Positions 1-7,661 of a stretch of DNA of 64,000 nt are shown in pieces. Position 1 is the stretch's first letter, and the number at the start of each line of letters is the position of its first letter. The position numbers and the translations under genes are program-made. Below the pieces are notes generated by a model, which did not search any database, had not been told where the DNA came from, and worked only from the letters and a program-made list of their open reading frames with translations. This DNA comes from Mesorhizobium japonicum MAFF 303099 (lineage in GTDB: Bacteria > Pseudomonadota > Alphaproteobacteria > Rhizobiales > Rhizobiaceae), in the NCBI RefSeq assembly GCF_000009625.1, contig NC_002678.2, positions 1,674,001 to 1,738,000 on the forward strand. The letters are read 5' to 3'.

Positions 1-9
1 GCCGAGACC

Positions 10-65
10 GATGAGGGGTGCTCCAGCGGAAGGAGACGTTGGCGTTCCCTGGAGCACCCCTCATC
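10..65. repeat. Intergenic inverted repeat (17-bp arms)
   Basis: Arms at 10-26 and 49-65 are perfect inverse complements (GATGAGGGGTGCTCCAG and its complement) around a 22-nt loop. The sequence that follows to about 120 has the CTTCTCCC...GGGAGAAGG motif seen again at 8655-8690, 41500-41540 and 60595-60635. It looks like a dispersed palindromic intergenic element typical of mesorhizobia. Function is unknown; as RNA it would form a stable hairpin. Confidence 0.7.
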
Positions 66-243
66 CGACCTCGCTTCGCGAGGCCACCTTCTCCCACAAG
101 GGGAGAAGGGAAAACCCTGCCAGACACACTTCAGAAACAAGATTCAACATGCGGGAAAAACTGAAGAAAAGATCGTCTGCGATAACCATCCTCGTAGCAA
201 CCGGACAGCGGTCGCCACATAACGCGAAGGGATGGTCCCGACA

Positions 244-555
244 ATGCAACGACGTTCGACCGGATGGATGGGTGCCCTCGCAGGCATTTCGCTCTCCATG
301 CTTGCGGTCGCGCCATCGGGTGCGGAAGCGGCGGTTACCCGGAGCGAATATTGCAGCCGGCTCGGTTCTCAACTCGACGGAGCCATCCGGACCAAGGCCG
401 AACCCGGTGCCAGTGCGAGCCAGATCGCCACGGCAACGGCACTGCAGGACAAGGCAAACCGGTTTTGTGCCGAGCGCAAGGAGGCGCAAGGCATCCGGAC
501 CTACGCCAACGCCCTGAAACTTCTTGGAGTGACACCGGTCGACCTCGACCAGTGA
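244..555 (+). CDS. Small secreted hypothetical protein
   Basis: About 103 residues. The N-terminus has two arginines, a hydrophobic stretch (GALAGISLSMLAVAPSG) and an AEA/AV site, so it is a probable Sec-exported periplasmic protein. The mature part has two cysteines, is helical and polar, and carries no motif I recognise. An in-frame ATG at 232 is an alternative start; 244 gives the cleaner signal peptide. It lies 26 bp before the His-rich gene at 582 on the same strand and may be cotranscribed. Function unknown. Confidence 0.6.
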   Translation: MQRRSTGWMGALAGISLSMLAVAPSGAEAAVTRSEYCSRLGSQLDGAIRTKAEPGASASQIATATALQDKANRFCAERKEAQGIRTYANALKLLGVTPVDLDQ

Positions 556-581
556 CAGCAGCCATCAAAGGAAAGCCTATC

Positions 582-929
582 ATGAACAAGCCCCTCCTCT
601 GCGCCCTTGGTTTCGCCATCGCGCTCGGTCTGGCTATGCCGGTTGTCGGCACCGCCACGGCCAATGCGGCCGCCACCACCACCGCTGCGCCGACCACGGC
701 TCCGGCTCCCGCCGCGCCGACCACGGCTCCCGCCGCCGCTGCGTCGACTACGGCTCCCGCTGCCACGGCCAAGCCGGCCCAGGCTGCCGCGCACAAGCAC
801 GTCAAGAAGCATGTCAGGCACGGCAAGAAGCACCACCGGCATCTGAGGAAGCACGGCCACCGGCACGTCGCCAAGAAGCACACCCTCAAGCGTACCCACA
901 AGAAGCACGGCCACGCCAAGGCGGCTTGA
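582..929 (+). CDS. Secreted Ala/Thr/Pro- and His/Lys-rich low-complexity protein
   Basis: 115 residues starting at ATG 582 behind AAAGGAAAG. A signal peptide (about residues 1-31, ending ANA-A) is followed by degenerate TTAPA/APTTAPA repeats (about 35-65) and a strongly basic His/Lys/Arg tail (about 72-115) full of KH, HH and KKH pairs. The tail could bind metal, nucleic acid or anionic polysaccharide, but that is inference from composition. Similar short Ala-rich exported proteins occur in rhizobia without assigned function. A rho-independent terminator follows at 961-1000. Confidence 0.7.
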   Translation: MNKPLLCALGFAIALGLAMPVVGTATANAAATTTAAPTTAPAPAAPTTAPAAAASTTAPAATAKPAQAAAHKHVKKHVRHGKKHHRHLRKHGHRHVAKKHTLKRTHKKHGHAKAA

Positions 930-960
930 TCGCCAGCTTTCTTTCTGACTTCCTCCCGGG

Positions 961-1000
961 AAAAGGCCGCCATTCGCTGAAAAGCGCGGGCGGCTTTTTC
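961..1000 (+). terminator. Rho-independent terminator
   Basis: GCCGCC (966-971) pairs with GGCGGC (989-994) and is followed by TTTTT (995-999), with AAAA on the 5' side. It lies 31 bp after the stop of the His-rich gene. The flanking A and T runs let it act in both directions, so it may also serve the converging gene ending at 1088. Confidence 0.8.
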
Positions 1001-1087
1001 TTGCCTGCAGCAAGGCAAGTCAGATCCGCTGAAAGTTCGTCAAAACAGAAACTTACGGCAATTCCACGATTCAGATCGTGAACCGCC

Positions 1088-1717
1088 TCAAGCCACACCG
1101 AGTGCGGCCCGAACCTGCGGCCCGCTCATGCCGCTGTCGAAGACTGATGTGCCGGGATCGAAGCGGCGGCCCTGCGACAGCGGTCCGACCACGACCGGGT
1201 CGAAGCCGGCATCGCCCACCAGCCGCGCCGCGAGCGCAATAGCCTCATCGTCATCGCCGGCAAGCGGGATGCCGACCCTGTCGCCGGCGCGATGTGCCTG
1301 CGATTGCAGCGTCGTCCACATGACCGTGCTGAAAGCGCGAACCAGTTTCGCGCGCGGCAGCAGCAGGGCGACCGCGAAAGCCACGCCGTCTTTGCGGGCA
1401 AGTGCGGCGTCGCCGAAGGCGCCGTCACGCGGCGGGTCGGGCACCGTGGCGTCGAGCAGCACCTTGTCGCCGAGCGCGGCCGCGATCTCGGCCGCGACAC
1501 CGGGCCAGGCCCGAAACGGGATGGCGGCCAGCACGGCATCCGCGCCGGCAACGGCATCGAGGGCCGATCCCGCCGTGGCCTTGCCGCCAAGGCCGGAAAG
1601 CATCGAACGCAGCCGTTCGGGATGCCGCACGCCAAAGCTCACCTCATGTCCAGCCTGCGCCCACAGCCGTCCGACCGTGCCGCCGATCATGCCGGCGCCC
1701 AGAATTCCAACTCTCAT
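1088..1717 (-). CDS. NADP-dependent (F420-dependent-type) oxidoreductase
   Basis: 209 residues. The N-terminus MRVGILGAGMIGGTVGRLW is a Rossmann GxGxxG dinucleotide-binding fold of the family named after coenzyme-F420-dependent NADP oxidoreductase (related to ProC and the 6-phosphogluconate dehydrogenase N-domain). Most bacterial members bind NAD(P)H and have unknown substrates. The start at 1717 is supported by AGGAGG 6 nt upstream; an in-frame ATG at 1741 would overlap the upstream SDR gene. The C-terminal part (PLSQGRRFDPG...) fits the family. It follows the SDR by 17 bp and is probably an operon partner. Confidence 0.8.
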   Translation of the reverse strand: MRVGILGAGMIGGTVGRLWAQAGHEVSFGVRHPERLRSMLSGLGGKATAGSALDAVAGADAVLAAIPFRAWPGVAAEIAAALGDKVLLDATVPDPPRDGAFGDAALARKDGVAFAVALLLPRAKLVRAFSTVMWTTLQSQAHRAGDRVGIPLAGDDDEAIALAARLVGDAGFDPVVVGPLSQGRRFDPGTSVFDSGMSGPQVRAALGVA

Positions 1718-1734
1718 CGTCGCCTCCTGTTCGC

Positions 1735-2433
1735 TCACCACGGCAGTTTCTTGCCGTCGCGGAAAAAGCCGCCGGTCGGGCCGTCATCAGGCAAGGTGGC
1801 GGCCCAGACGATGCCGGCCGCCCCTTGCGCCACCGGGCGTCCGCCCGCCCCGCCCATGTCGGTGGCGACCCAGCCGGGGCAGATGGCATTGACCAGCACG
1901 CCGGAGCCGCGCAGTTCCGCCGCCAAAACGCAGGTCAGCGCATTGAGCGTCGCCTTCGATGTCGAATAGGCTGGCGCCCCCGCTCCCATCGAGGCCAGCG
2001 AACCACCTTCGGACGACACATTGACCAGTCTGCCGTGGCCGCCGGCCTTCAGCAGCGGCGCAAAGGCGGCCGCCACCCGCCAGGCGCCGAAGACATTGGT
2101 CTCGAACGCCTCGCGGATAACCGTCCAGTCCGGCCGCAAAGCGCGCGAGCCGGTGTCGTAGTGGATGGCGGCATTGTTGATCAGCACGTCGAGCCGGCCG
2201 AACCGGCGCTGCACCTCATCGGCTGCCGTTGTCGCCGCGTCGGGTGCTGCGACATCGAGCGCGATGGCCTCGACGTGACCCTCGAGCCCTTTCGCCGCGG
2301 CCTCGCCCTTGGCCAGATCGCGCACGCCGAGCAGCACGGTGAAACCAAGTTTCGCCAGCTGGCGGCCGGTTTCCAGCCCGATGCCGCGATTGGCGCCGGT
2401 GATGAGCGCGACTTTGTTGGGGCGCGTGGTCAT
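1735..2433 (-). CDS. Short-chain dehydrogenase/reductase (SDR)
   Basis: 232 residues, usual length for classical SDRs. The cofactor motif TGANRGIG is at residues 12-19, NNAA at about 85, the catalytic Ser lies in NVSSEGG, and YSTSK is the YxxxK pair. The PGWVATDM motif after the active site is typical. It resembles carbonyl-reductase-like SDRs acting with NADPH. Substrate cannot be deduced. Probable first gene of a two-gene unit with the dinucleotide-binding oxidoreductase downstream; the start lies within 250 bp of a divergent glutathione transferase. Confidence 0.88.
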   Translation of the reverse strand: MTTRPNKVALITGANRGIGLETGRQLAKLGFTVLLGVRDLAKGEAAAKGLEGHVEAIALDVAAPDAATTAADEVQRRFGRLDVLINNAAIHYDTGSRALRPDWTVIREAFETNVFGAWRVAAAFAPLLKAGGHGRLVNVSSEGGSLASMGAGAPAYSTSKATLNALTCVLAAELRGSGVLVNAICPGWVATDMGGAGGRPVAQGAAGIVWAATLPDDGPTGGFFRDGKKLPW

Positions 2434-2674
2434 GGGCCACTCCTGGATTTCGATTGCTTGGAGAAAAATGGCACGAGGCAGATTGATTTATTAGGCGGCC
2501 GAGGTCGCAATCATTATGCGATCGGATGCATGAGTTGAGGGGTTGATTTCCAACATTGCATTCTCTGTCGCTCCCCAATCCCGCACTCAGCATCGCTACG
2601 AATGCTCCGCCGCAGGAATCGGGTGTCGTCCGATGTCGTGCCATGCGATCGTCCACCCACAACGGGGACCTGCC

Positions 2675-3304
2675 ATGCTCACGCTTCACGATTATCTGCC
2701 ATCGCAAAATGGCTGGAAAGTCAGGGTCCTGCTCGGCCTTCTGAAGATCCCTTACGAGACCCACATGGTCTCGATCTTCGAGGGCGAGAGCCACAGCGAT
2801 GCATTTCACGAACTCAACCCCGCAGGCGCGGTCCCCGTGCTCCAGCTCGAAAATGGCAGCGCCATTGCCGAGTCCAATGCGATCCTCACCTATCTCGCCG
2901 AAGGAACGCCCCTGCTGCCGGCGGACCGCTTCCGGCGTGCCAAGGTGATGCAGTGGCTGTTCTTCGAACAATACAATGTCGAGCCCGTCATCGGCTCGCT
3001 GCGCTTCTGGACCTTGACCGGAAGGCTCGAACGCAACCACGCCATGGTTGCCGGCAAGCGCGAGGCCGGCGCCCGCACGCTGGCCGCCCTGGACCGCAGC
3101 CTTGGTAAGACGCCGTTCCTCACCGGAGACGACCTCACCATCGCCGACGTCGCCATCTACGCCTACAGCCACCGCGCCGGCGATTGCGGCTTCTCGCCGG
3201 CGGACTATCCCGCATTCCTCGCCTGGACCGGCCGCGTGCGCGACGCCATCGGCCCCGGCTACCCCGTCCACCCCTACAGCATCGACCCGCATTCGGGCGG
3301 CTGA
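2675..3304 (+). CDS. Glutathione S-transferase family protein
   Basis: 209 residues from ATG 2675. Residues 1-78 form a thioredoxin-like N-domain (MLTLHDYLPSQNGWKVRVLL), with the family cis-Pro region in NPAGAVPVLQ and the glutathione-contacting ESNAI. The helical C-domain contains LTGDDLTIADVAIYAY, the conserved N-capping box. Serine-type bacterial glutathione transferase of uncertain substrate, presumably cytosolic detoxification or reductive chemistry. The frame is open upstream to 2543 but family N-termini begin at 2675. Confidence 0.88.
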   Translation: MLTLHDYLPSQNGWKVRVLLGLLKIPYETHMVSIFEGESHSDAFHELNPAGAVPVLQLENGSAIAESNAILTYLAEGTPLLPADRFRRAKVMQWLFFEQYNVEPVIGSLRFWTLTGRLERNHAMVAGKREAGARTLAALDRSLGKTPFLTGDDLTIADVAIYAYSHRAGDCGFSPADYPAFLAWTGRVRDAIGPGYPVHPYSIDPHSGG

Positions 3305-3307
3305 GAG

Positions 3308-3907
3308 CTACTTCTTGCCCTGCGGATAGATCGTCTCGCCACGCTTCAGCATCGCGACGAAGGTCTCGATCTTCTTCTTGCGGCCGGCCTCGGTCTTCAT
3401 GTTGTGGGTGCGGAAGGCGAGCGAGAAGCGGTTTTGCGCGCTGAGTTTTTCCAGCATCGCCTTCGCCGCCGGCTCGGCATCGATGGCCGCCTGCAAATCG
3501 TCGGGGATTTTCATCTCCTTGCTGCCGCCATAGGCGCGCGCCCAGCGCCCGTCGGCCTTGGCGGCTTCGACCTGTTTCAGCCCATGCCCGGTCATGCGGC
3601 CCTCCTCCACCAGCCGCGCGACATTGTCGATGTTGATCTTGCTCCAGATGCTCTTCTTGCCGCGCGGCGTGTAGCGCTGGAGAAAACTGTTCTCGTCCAG
3701 CCCCTTACGCACCGCGTCGATCCAGCCGAAGCACAGCACCACATCGATGGCCTCCTTCGGCGTGATCGACTTCAGTCCCGACCCGACCTTGTGCACCTTG
3801 ATCCACACTTCGTTTTCCGTGGCGTGGTGCTGGCCGAGCCAGGCATAAAAACTCGCAGCGTCGGGGAATTCCCGGACCTTGTCGGGATCGACCTTGACCG
3901 GCGCCAT
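3308..3907 (-). CDS. YdeI/OmpD-associated family protein
   Basis: 199 residues beginning MAPVKVDPDKVREF. The segment VWIKVHKVGSGLKSITPKEAIDVVLCFGWIDAVRKGLDE matches the YdeI family, followed by FLQRYTPRGKKSIWSKIN and a Lys-rich tail ending YPQGKK. The E. coli relative YdeI is linked to resistance to cationic peptides, but the biochemical role is unknown. No strong SD precedes 3907; an in-frame ATG at 3994 is an alternative. It converges on the glutathione transferase gene with only 3 bp between the stops. Confidence 0.85.
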   Translation of the reverse strand: MAPVKVDPDKVREFPDAASFYAWLGQHHATENEVWIKVHKVGSGLKSITPKEAIDVVLCFGWIDAVRKGLDENSFLQRYTPRGKKSIWSKINIDNVARLVEEGRMTGHGLKQVEAAKADGRWARAYGGSKEMKIPDDLQAAIDAEPAAKAMLEKLSAQNRFSLAFRTHNMKTEAGRKKKIETFVAMLKRGETIYPQGKK

Positions 3908-4166
3908 CAGCGGGCCTGCCGGTTCTGTGCCGTTGTCGTTTGCTCCACGATTTCTCCTGCTTTCACTGTCGTCCTGCCTCCTGCATCGTGGCACGGATCA
4001 CTGCCAGTTTCCGTCAGCAGAAAAACGTGCGGCTGCGGCTGCGAAGCGACGGAACGCATCATCCATCGCCGTGCGGTTTGAACGCAACCGACCAGATGGA
4101 GGAGCGCGACACTTTCCCCACCGTGCTATATCACCGCAAGCCGTCGGGCTTTGGGGACATGCCACA

Positions 4167-4778
4167 ATGAAATCTCTGCTCTTCGGCCTCGCCTTGTTGC
4201 TGCCGGGCGTGGCGCTGGCCGAACCGATCGAGACCCGCAAGATCATCACGGCGCTGACCGGCGACTTCAACGGCGACGGCGCTCCCGACCTTGCCATGGT
4301 GGTCGAGACCGGGCCGACCGACCCGATGGACATCCATTTCTTCCTCGGGGACAAGGAGCACCATTACCTCAAGCCCGTCGAAATCGTGCGCGAACAGATC
4401 GGTGGCGAGTGGAACGGTTACGACCAGCCGGGCTATGAGAACTCCGACGCCGAGCCGGAGCTGACGATGCTGCCCAACGGCTCGATCAAATTCTATCTGC
4501 CGGCGCCGGAGATCGGCAGCGAGCGCACCAACCAGACGCTGATTATCGCCTACCGCAACGGCGCCTTCATCGTTGCCGGCTTCGCCTATGATTCCGATGA
4601 TTACCTGCAGGAGAATGCCGCCAGCGCCTGCGACTACAACGTGCTGACCGGCAAGGGCACCAGCTCGAAGCAGCAGCCGGACGGCGGCACCAAGCACAAG
4701 ACCGTGTCGGCTGAAGGCCGGACCATCGCATTCCGGGACTGGAACTCGGGCGACGCCTTCGCCGCTTGCCAGGAATAA
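4167..4778 (+). CDS. Secreted protein with FG-GAP/EF-hand-like calcium motif
   Basis: 203 residues. A signal peptide (MKSLLFGLALLLPGVALA) is followed by TGDFNGDGAPDLAMVVE, the DxNxDGxxD loop of FG-GAP/VCBS or dockerin-like repeats that typically binds calcium. Only one such loop is visible. The rest is a polar beta-rich domain with a late pair of cysteines (SACDY, AACQE). A periplasmic location is likely. Function unknown. It converges on the cupin gene 27 bp downstream. Confidence 0.7.
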   Translation: MKSLLFGLALLLPGVALAEPIETRKIITALTGDFNGDGAPDLAMVVETGPTDPMDIHFFLGDKEHHYLKPVEIVREQIGGEWNGYDQPGYENSDAEPELTMLPNGSIKFYLPAPEIGSERTNQTLIIAYRNGAFIVAGFAYDSDDYLQENAASACDYNVLTGKGTSSKQQPDGGTKHKTVSAEGRTIAFRDWNSGDAFAACQE

Positions 4779-4805
4779 GGGGCGCGCCCTGCCCTTCGGC
4801 CGGCA

Positions 4806-5279
4806 TCAGGCCGGTGGTGGCATTGCCGGCGTCAGGCCATGGCGGCGCATGATCTCCATCATCGCAGCTTTGTCAGGCGGCCCGCCGGCAGCGGCGTTGA
4901 GCAAGCCGAAGGCCTCGCGGAAATAGTCCGGACCAATTGCCGCCGGCGTGATGACGCACAGCGCCTTGGCATCCCTTGTGCCATTATTGTCGAAGCGATG
5001 CACGGCGCCGCGTGGGATGCACAGCGCCTCCCCCGGCCCAACCTCGATCGGCTTGCCGTTCACGGTCCAGGTCAGGACCCCGTCAATGCCGTAGATCGTT
5101 TCCTCGTAATGATCGTGGCTGTGCGCCGGCGCGGGCAAGCGCTGCGCTCCCGGCACCATCAGTTCGAAAGCGGCGACGCTGCCATTCGAATTCTCGCCCG
5201 ACACCAGGAAACGGACCGACAGCCCCTTGGTGCCGATGGTCTCATTGGCCGGGTTGACCTGAAGATCCATGGCTGACAT
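4806..5279 (-). CDS. Cupin-domain protein
   Basis: 157 residues with one cupin barrel. The first motif PAHSHDHYEETIYGIDG gives the His/His/Glu metal ligands, and the second, PRGAVHRFDNNG, gives the last His. Small cupins of this kind are metal-dependent dioxygenases, isomerases or binding proteins; the reaction cannot be read from sequence. The gene is divergent from marR, with a double-palindrome operator between them, so it is probably the regulator's main target. Confidence 0.85.
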   Translation of the reverse strand: MSAMDLQVNPANETIGTKGLSVRFLVSGENSNGSVAAFELMVPGAQRLPAPAHSHDHYEETIYGIDGVLTWTVNGKPIEVGPGEALCIPRGAVHRFDNNGTRDAKALCVITPAAIGPDYFREAFGLLNAAAGGPPDKAAMMEIMRRHGLTPAMPPPA

Positions 5280-5292
5280 TGCGCAAACCCCT

Positions 5293-5337
5293 CCGGTAAA
5301 TTACATTTACTAGCCATCAGTAAACTCAATTTACCGG
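5293..5337. promoter_or_regulatory. Double-palindrome operator between cupin and marR genes
   Basis: Two 15-bp sites, GTAAATTACATTTAC (5296-5310) and GTAAACTCAATTTAC (5320-5334), each follow GTAAA-N5-TTTAC and lie 24 bp apart centre to centre. The whole 45 bp is one dyad about position 5315, with outer arms CCGGTAAATT (5293-5302) and AATTTACCGG (5328-5337). This fits binding of two MarR dimers covering both divergent start regions. The marR start codon follows at 5345. Confidence 0.8.
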
Positions 5338-5344
5338 ATCGTCA

Positions 5345-5800
5345 ATGGCCACCTCAGCCGAAGTCCTGCAGACCAAGACCACCGACCTTTTGATCGGCGC
5401 CCTGCTGCGCGTGCCGGCGCAGGCCATCCAGCGCCGGTTGATCAAGGAGCTCAACGCCGCCGGTTTCGACGAATTGCGCCTGCCGCACATGGCCGTGCTG
5501 CAGTTTCCCGGCCCGGACGGCACGCGCCCCGGCACCATCGCCGAACGTGCCGGCATGAGCAAACAGGCGATCAACCAGCTGCTCAGCAGCCTCGAAGGCT
5601 ACGGCTATATCGTCCGCTCCGACGGCGAAGGCAGCGCGCGCGTGGTTCACGCCACCGAACGCGGCCACGCCGCCTTCTGGAAGATGGTCGACATATTGCG
5701 CGACATCGAGGAGGAGTGGCGCACCGAGCTCGGACCGGAGCGCTTCGACCAGCTCAAAGCGCTGCTGTTCACCGTCTGGGACAGCCCACTGGTGCGCTGA
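5345..5800 (+). CDS. MarR-family transcriptional regulator
   Basis: 151 residues. The winged HTH spans about residues 55-115: PGTIAERAGMSKQAINQLLSSLE is the recognition region and YIVRSDGEGSARVVHATERG is the wing. Flanking helices give the MarR dimer interface. It probably represses itself and the divergent cupin gene through the operator at 5293-5337, and would be relieved by a small phenolic or oxidised ligand, as is usual for the family. Ligand not deducible. Confidence 0.88.
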   Translation: MATSAEVLQTKTTDLLIGALLRVPAQAIQRRLIKELNAAGFDELRLPHMAVLQFPGPDGTRPGTIAERAGMSKQAINQLLSSLEGYGYIVRSDGEGSARVVHATERGHAAFWKMVDILRDIEEEWRTELGPERFDQLKALLFTVWDSPLVR

Positions 5801-5927
5801 CCGCAGCCGCGTTCATGTGAGGCATCATCGGCATTTCCGATGGCGCTATCGGTTTTTTCCGTTTTCCGTCGGCACACCGGCCTGCCAATCCCCTGCCCTT
5901 GTCCCATCAAAGCAAAGGCAGAGCGAC

Positions 5928-6656
5928 ATGAACCTTTCGAACCAGAAGATCCTGATCGTCGGCGGCGGCTCCGGCATGGGCCTGGCGCTGGCCAGGCGTT
6001 GCGTCGAGGCTGGTGCCACGGTCATCATCGCAGGACGTAGCGACGACAGGTTGCGACAGGCGCGCGAGACACTTGGCAATCCCGCCGGCCTGGAGGTAGC
6101 CGTCGTCGACATCGCCAGGGAAGACCAGGTTGCGGCGCTGTTCGCCGAGGTCGGTGGCCTCGACCACATCGTCAGCACGGCGGCCGACATAGAAGGCGCC
6201 TACAGGCTGCTGCCGGAGCTTGACCTGAAGGCGGCGCAGCGCATGGTCAACAGCAAGCTCTTTGGCCCGCTACTGCTTGCCAAGCACGGCGCGCCACGGC
6301 TTGCCGCGAGCGGCTCGATGACCTTGATCTCCGGCATCGCCGCTTACCGGCCGGCCGCGCGCGGCTCGGTCGTCGCCGCCGTCAATGCCGCGCTCGAAGG
6401 GCTGGTGCGGGCGCTGGCCGTCGAACTCGCGCCGCTCCGCGTCAACGCCGTTTCGCCCGGCTGGGTCGACACCGAGATCTGGGCGCAGGTCGCCGGCGAC
6501 CGCAAGGCCGAAATGCTTGCAGCGATGGCCGAGCGGCTGCCGGTCGGCAGGGTCGGCCAGCCCGAAGACATCGCCGACGCTATTTTCTTCCTCATCGGCA
6601 ACGGATTTACGACCGGCACGACGCTGCATGTCGAAGGCGGGCACCGGCTGGTTTAG
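5928..6656 (+). CDS. SDR-family protein lacking the YxxxK catalytic pair
   Basis: 242 residues from ATG 5928. The glycine motif GGGSGMG and the Rossmann N-half are intact, as are PGWVDTEIW and a C-terminal FLIGNGFTTGTTLHVEGGH typical of FabG-like SDRs. After the catalytic-type serine (TLISG, about 135), the usual YxxxK is replaced: aligning NAALEGL with the standard helix puts Val149 at Tyr and Asn153 at Lys. It may bind NAD(P) without classical reductase chemistry or use other residues. It converges on and overlaps the LysR gene by 4 bp. Confidence 0.85.
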   Translation: MNLSNQKILIVGGGSGMGLALARRCVEAGATVIIAGRSDDRLRQARETLGNPAGLEVAVVDIAREDQVAALFAEVGGLDHIVSTAADIEGAYRLLPELDLKAAQRMVNSKLFGPLLLAKHGAPRLAASGSMTLISGIAAYRPAARGSVVAAVNAALEGLVRALAVELAPLRVNAVSPGWVDTEIWAQVAGDRKAEMLAAMAERLPVGRVGQPEDIADAIFFLIGNGFTTGTTLHVEGGHRLV

Positions 6657-7642
6657 CTGGCGACAGTCTTCGCCAGGGAGTTGTTTGGAAACAATGCCTT
6701 GGAGCTGTCAGCCGATTCAACTTCTGAGCCCGTCTCGAGCCGTTCCGGCGCCAGCGTGTCGCGCGCGGCGGCAAGCAATTGCCTGAGCGCCGGCGGCTGG
6801 ATGCGCCGGCGTCGCCAGACCATCGTCAGCGGTGCCGGCCGCATTCGACCGGGCCACGGCAATTCCACGAGCTCGCCGCGCGCCAGCGCACCGCTGACGG
6901 CGAGACGGGGAATGAGGCCGAGCCCGGCACCCGTCGCCACCAGCCGGGCAATGGCGCCGATGCTGCCGACTTCGGCCGCGGGTTTGGGCGGAGCCATATC
7001 CGCCTCGGCAAAAGCAGTGTCGAGCATGTGCCGGTAGATGCATCCGGGCTCCGTCGCCACGAAGCGCAGCGCGGCAAGGTCTGCCAGGCCACCCGGCGCG
7101 AGGGCTTGCCCGGGAGCAGCGACCAGCACCAGCGGTTCGGCCCCTATCGTGCGCCTGGCCAGGCGTCCGTCGGCCGCGCCCCGCGCACCGTCCCGACGCT
7201 CGAAGCAGAAAGCGACGTCGATGTCGCCGTCCTCCAGCAGGCGCCGCAGCGTGCCGCTGTCGGCCACCTTCATCCGCACGGTGATGTCTGGATGTCCGGC
7301 CTGGAACCCCGGCAGCCAGGGCGCCAGCCGGGCCGCGGCGATCGTCTCCAGCGCGCCGATGGTCAGCGCCCCGCTGGTGCGTCCGGCAGCCGCCAGCACC
7401 GCCGCGCGCGCCTCGCCGTCGAGCCGCAGCAGCTCTTCTGCGATCGGCATCAGCGCCAGTCCTGCCGGCGTCAGTTCAAGACCGGACTTCGAGCGCGTGA
7501 ACAGGGCAGCGCCCAGTTCGGCCTCGAGGGTCTGGATCTGGTCGCTGACACTCGATTGCGCGAGATGCACCGCCTCGGCGGCACGCGTGATATTGCGGCT
7601 GCGCGCCACCGCGAGAAAGGTCTTGAGCAGTCTTGGATGCAT
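6653..7642 (-). CDS. LysR-family transcriptional regulator
   Basis: 329 residues. The N-terminal winged HTH (residues 1-60) shows FLAVARSRNITRAAEAVHLAQSSVSDQIQTLE, the LysR hallmark. The periplasmic-binding-protein-like effector domain follows (about 90-295), including GALTIGALETIAAARLAPWL. The gene lies 19 bp downstream of the protease-like PDZ gene on the same strand, so the two may be cotranscribed. The target could not be identified; the convergent SDR is the nearest metabolic gene but shares no divergent promoter with it. Confidence 0.88.
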   Translation of the reverse strand: MHPRLLKTFLAVARSRNITRAAEAVHLAQSSVSDQIQTLEAELGAALFTRSKSGLELTPAGLALMPIAEELLRLDGEARAAVLAAAGRTSGALTIGALETIAAARLAPWLPGFQAGHPDITVRMKVADSGTLRRLLEDGDIDVAFCFERRDGARGAADGRLARRTIGAEPLVLVAAPGQALAPGGLADLAALRFVATEPGCIYRHMLDTAFAEADMAPPKPAAEVGSIGAIARLVATGAGLGLIPRLAVSGALARGELVELPWPGRMRPAPLTMVWRRRRIQPPALRQLLAAARDTLAPERLETGSEVESADSSKALFPNNSLAKTVAS

Positions 7643-7661
7643 CGCGCGGCCGACACCAGGC

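Noticed and set aside
2216..3292. A 358-codon frame antisense to the glutathione transferase gene
   Set aside because: It overlaps clear SDR and transferase coding sequence and has shadow-like composition.
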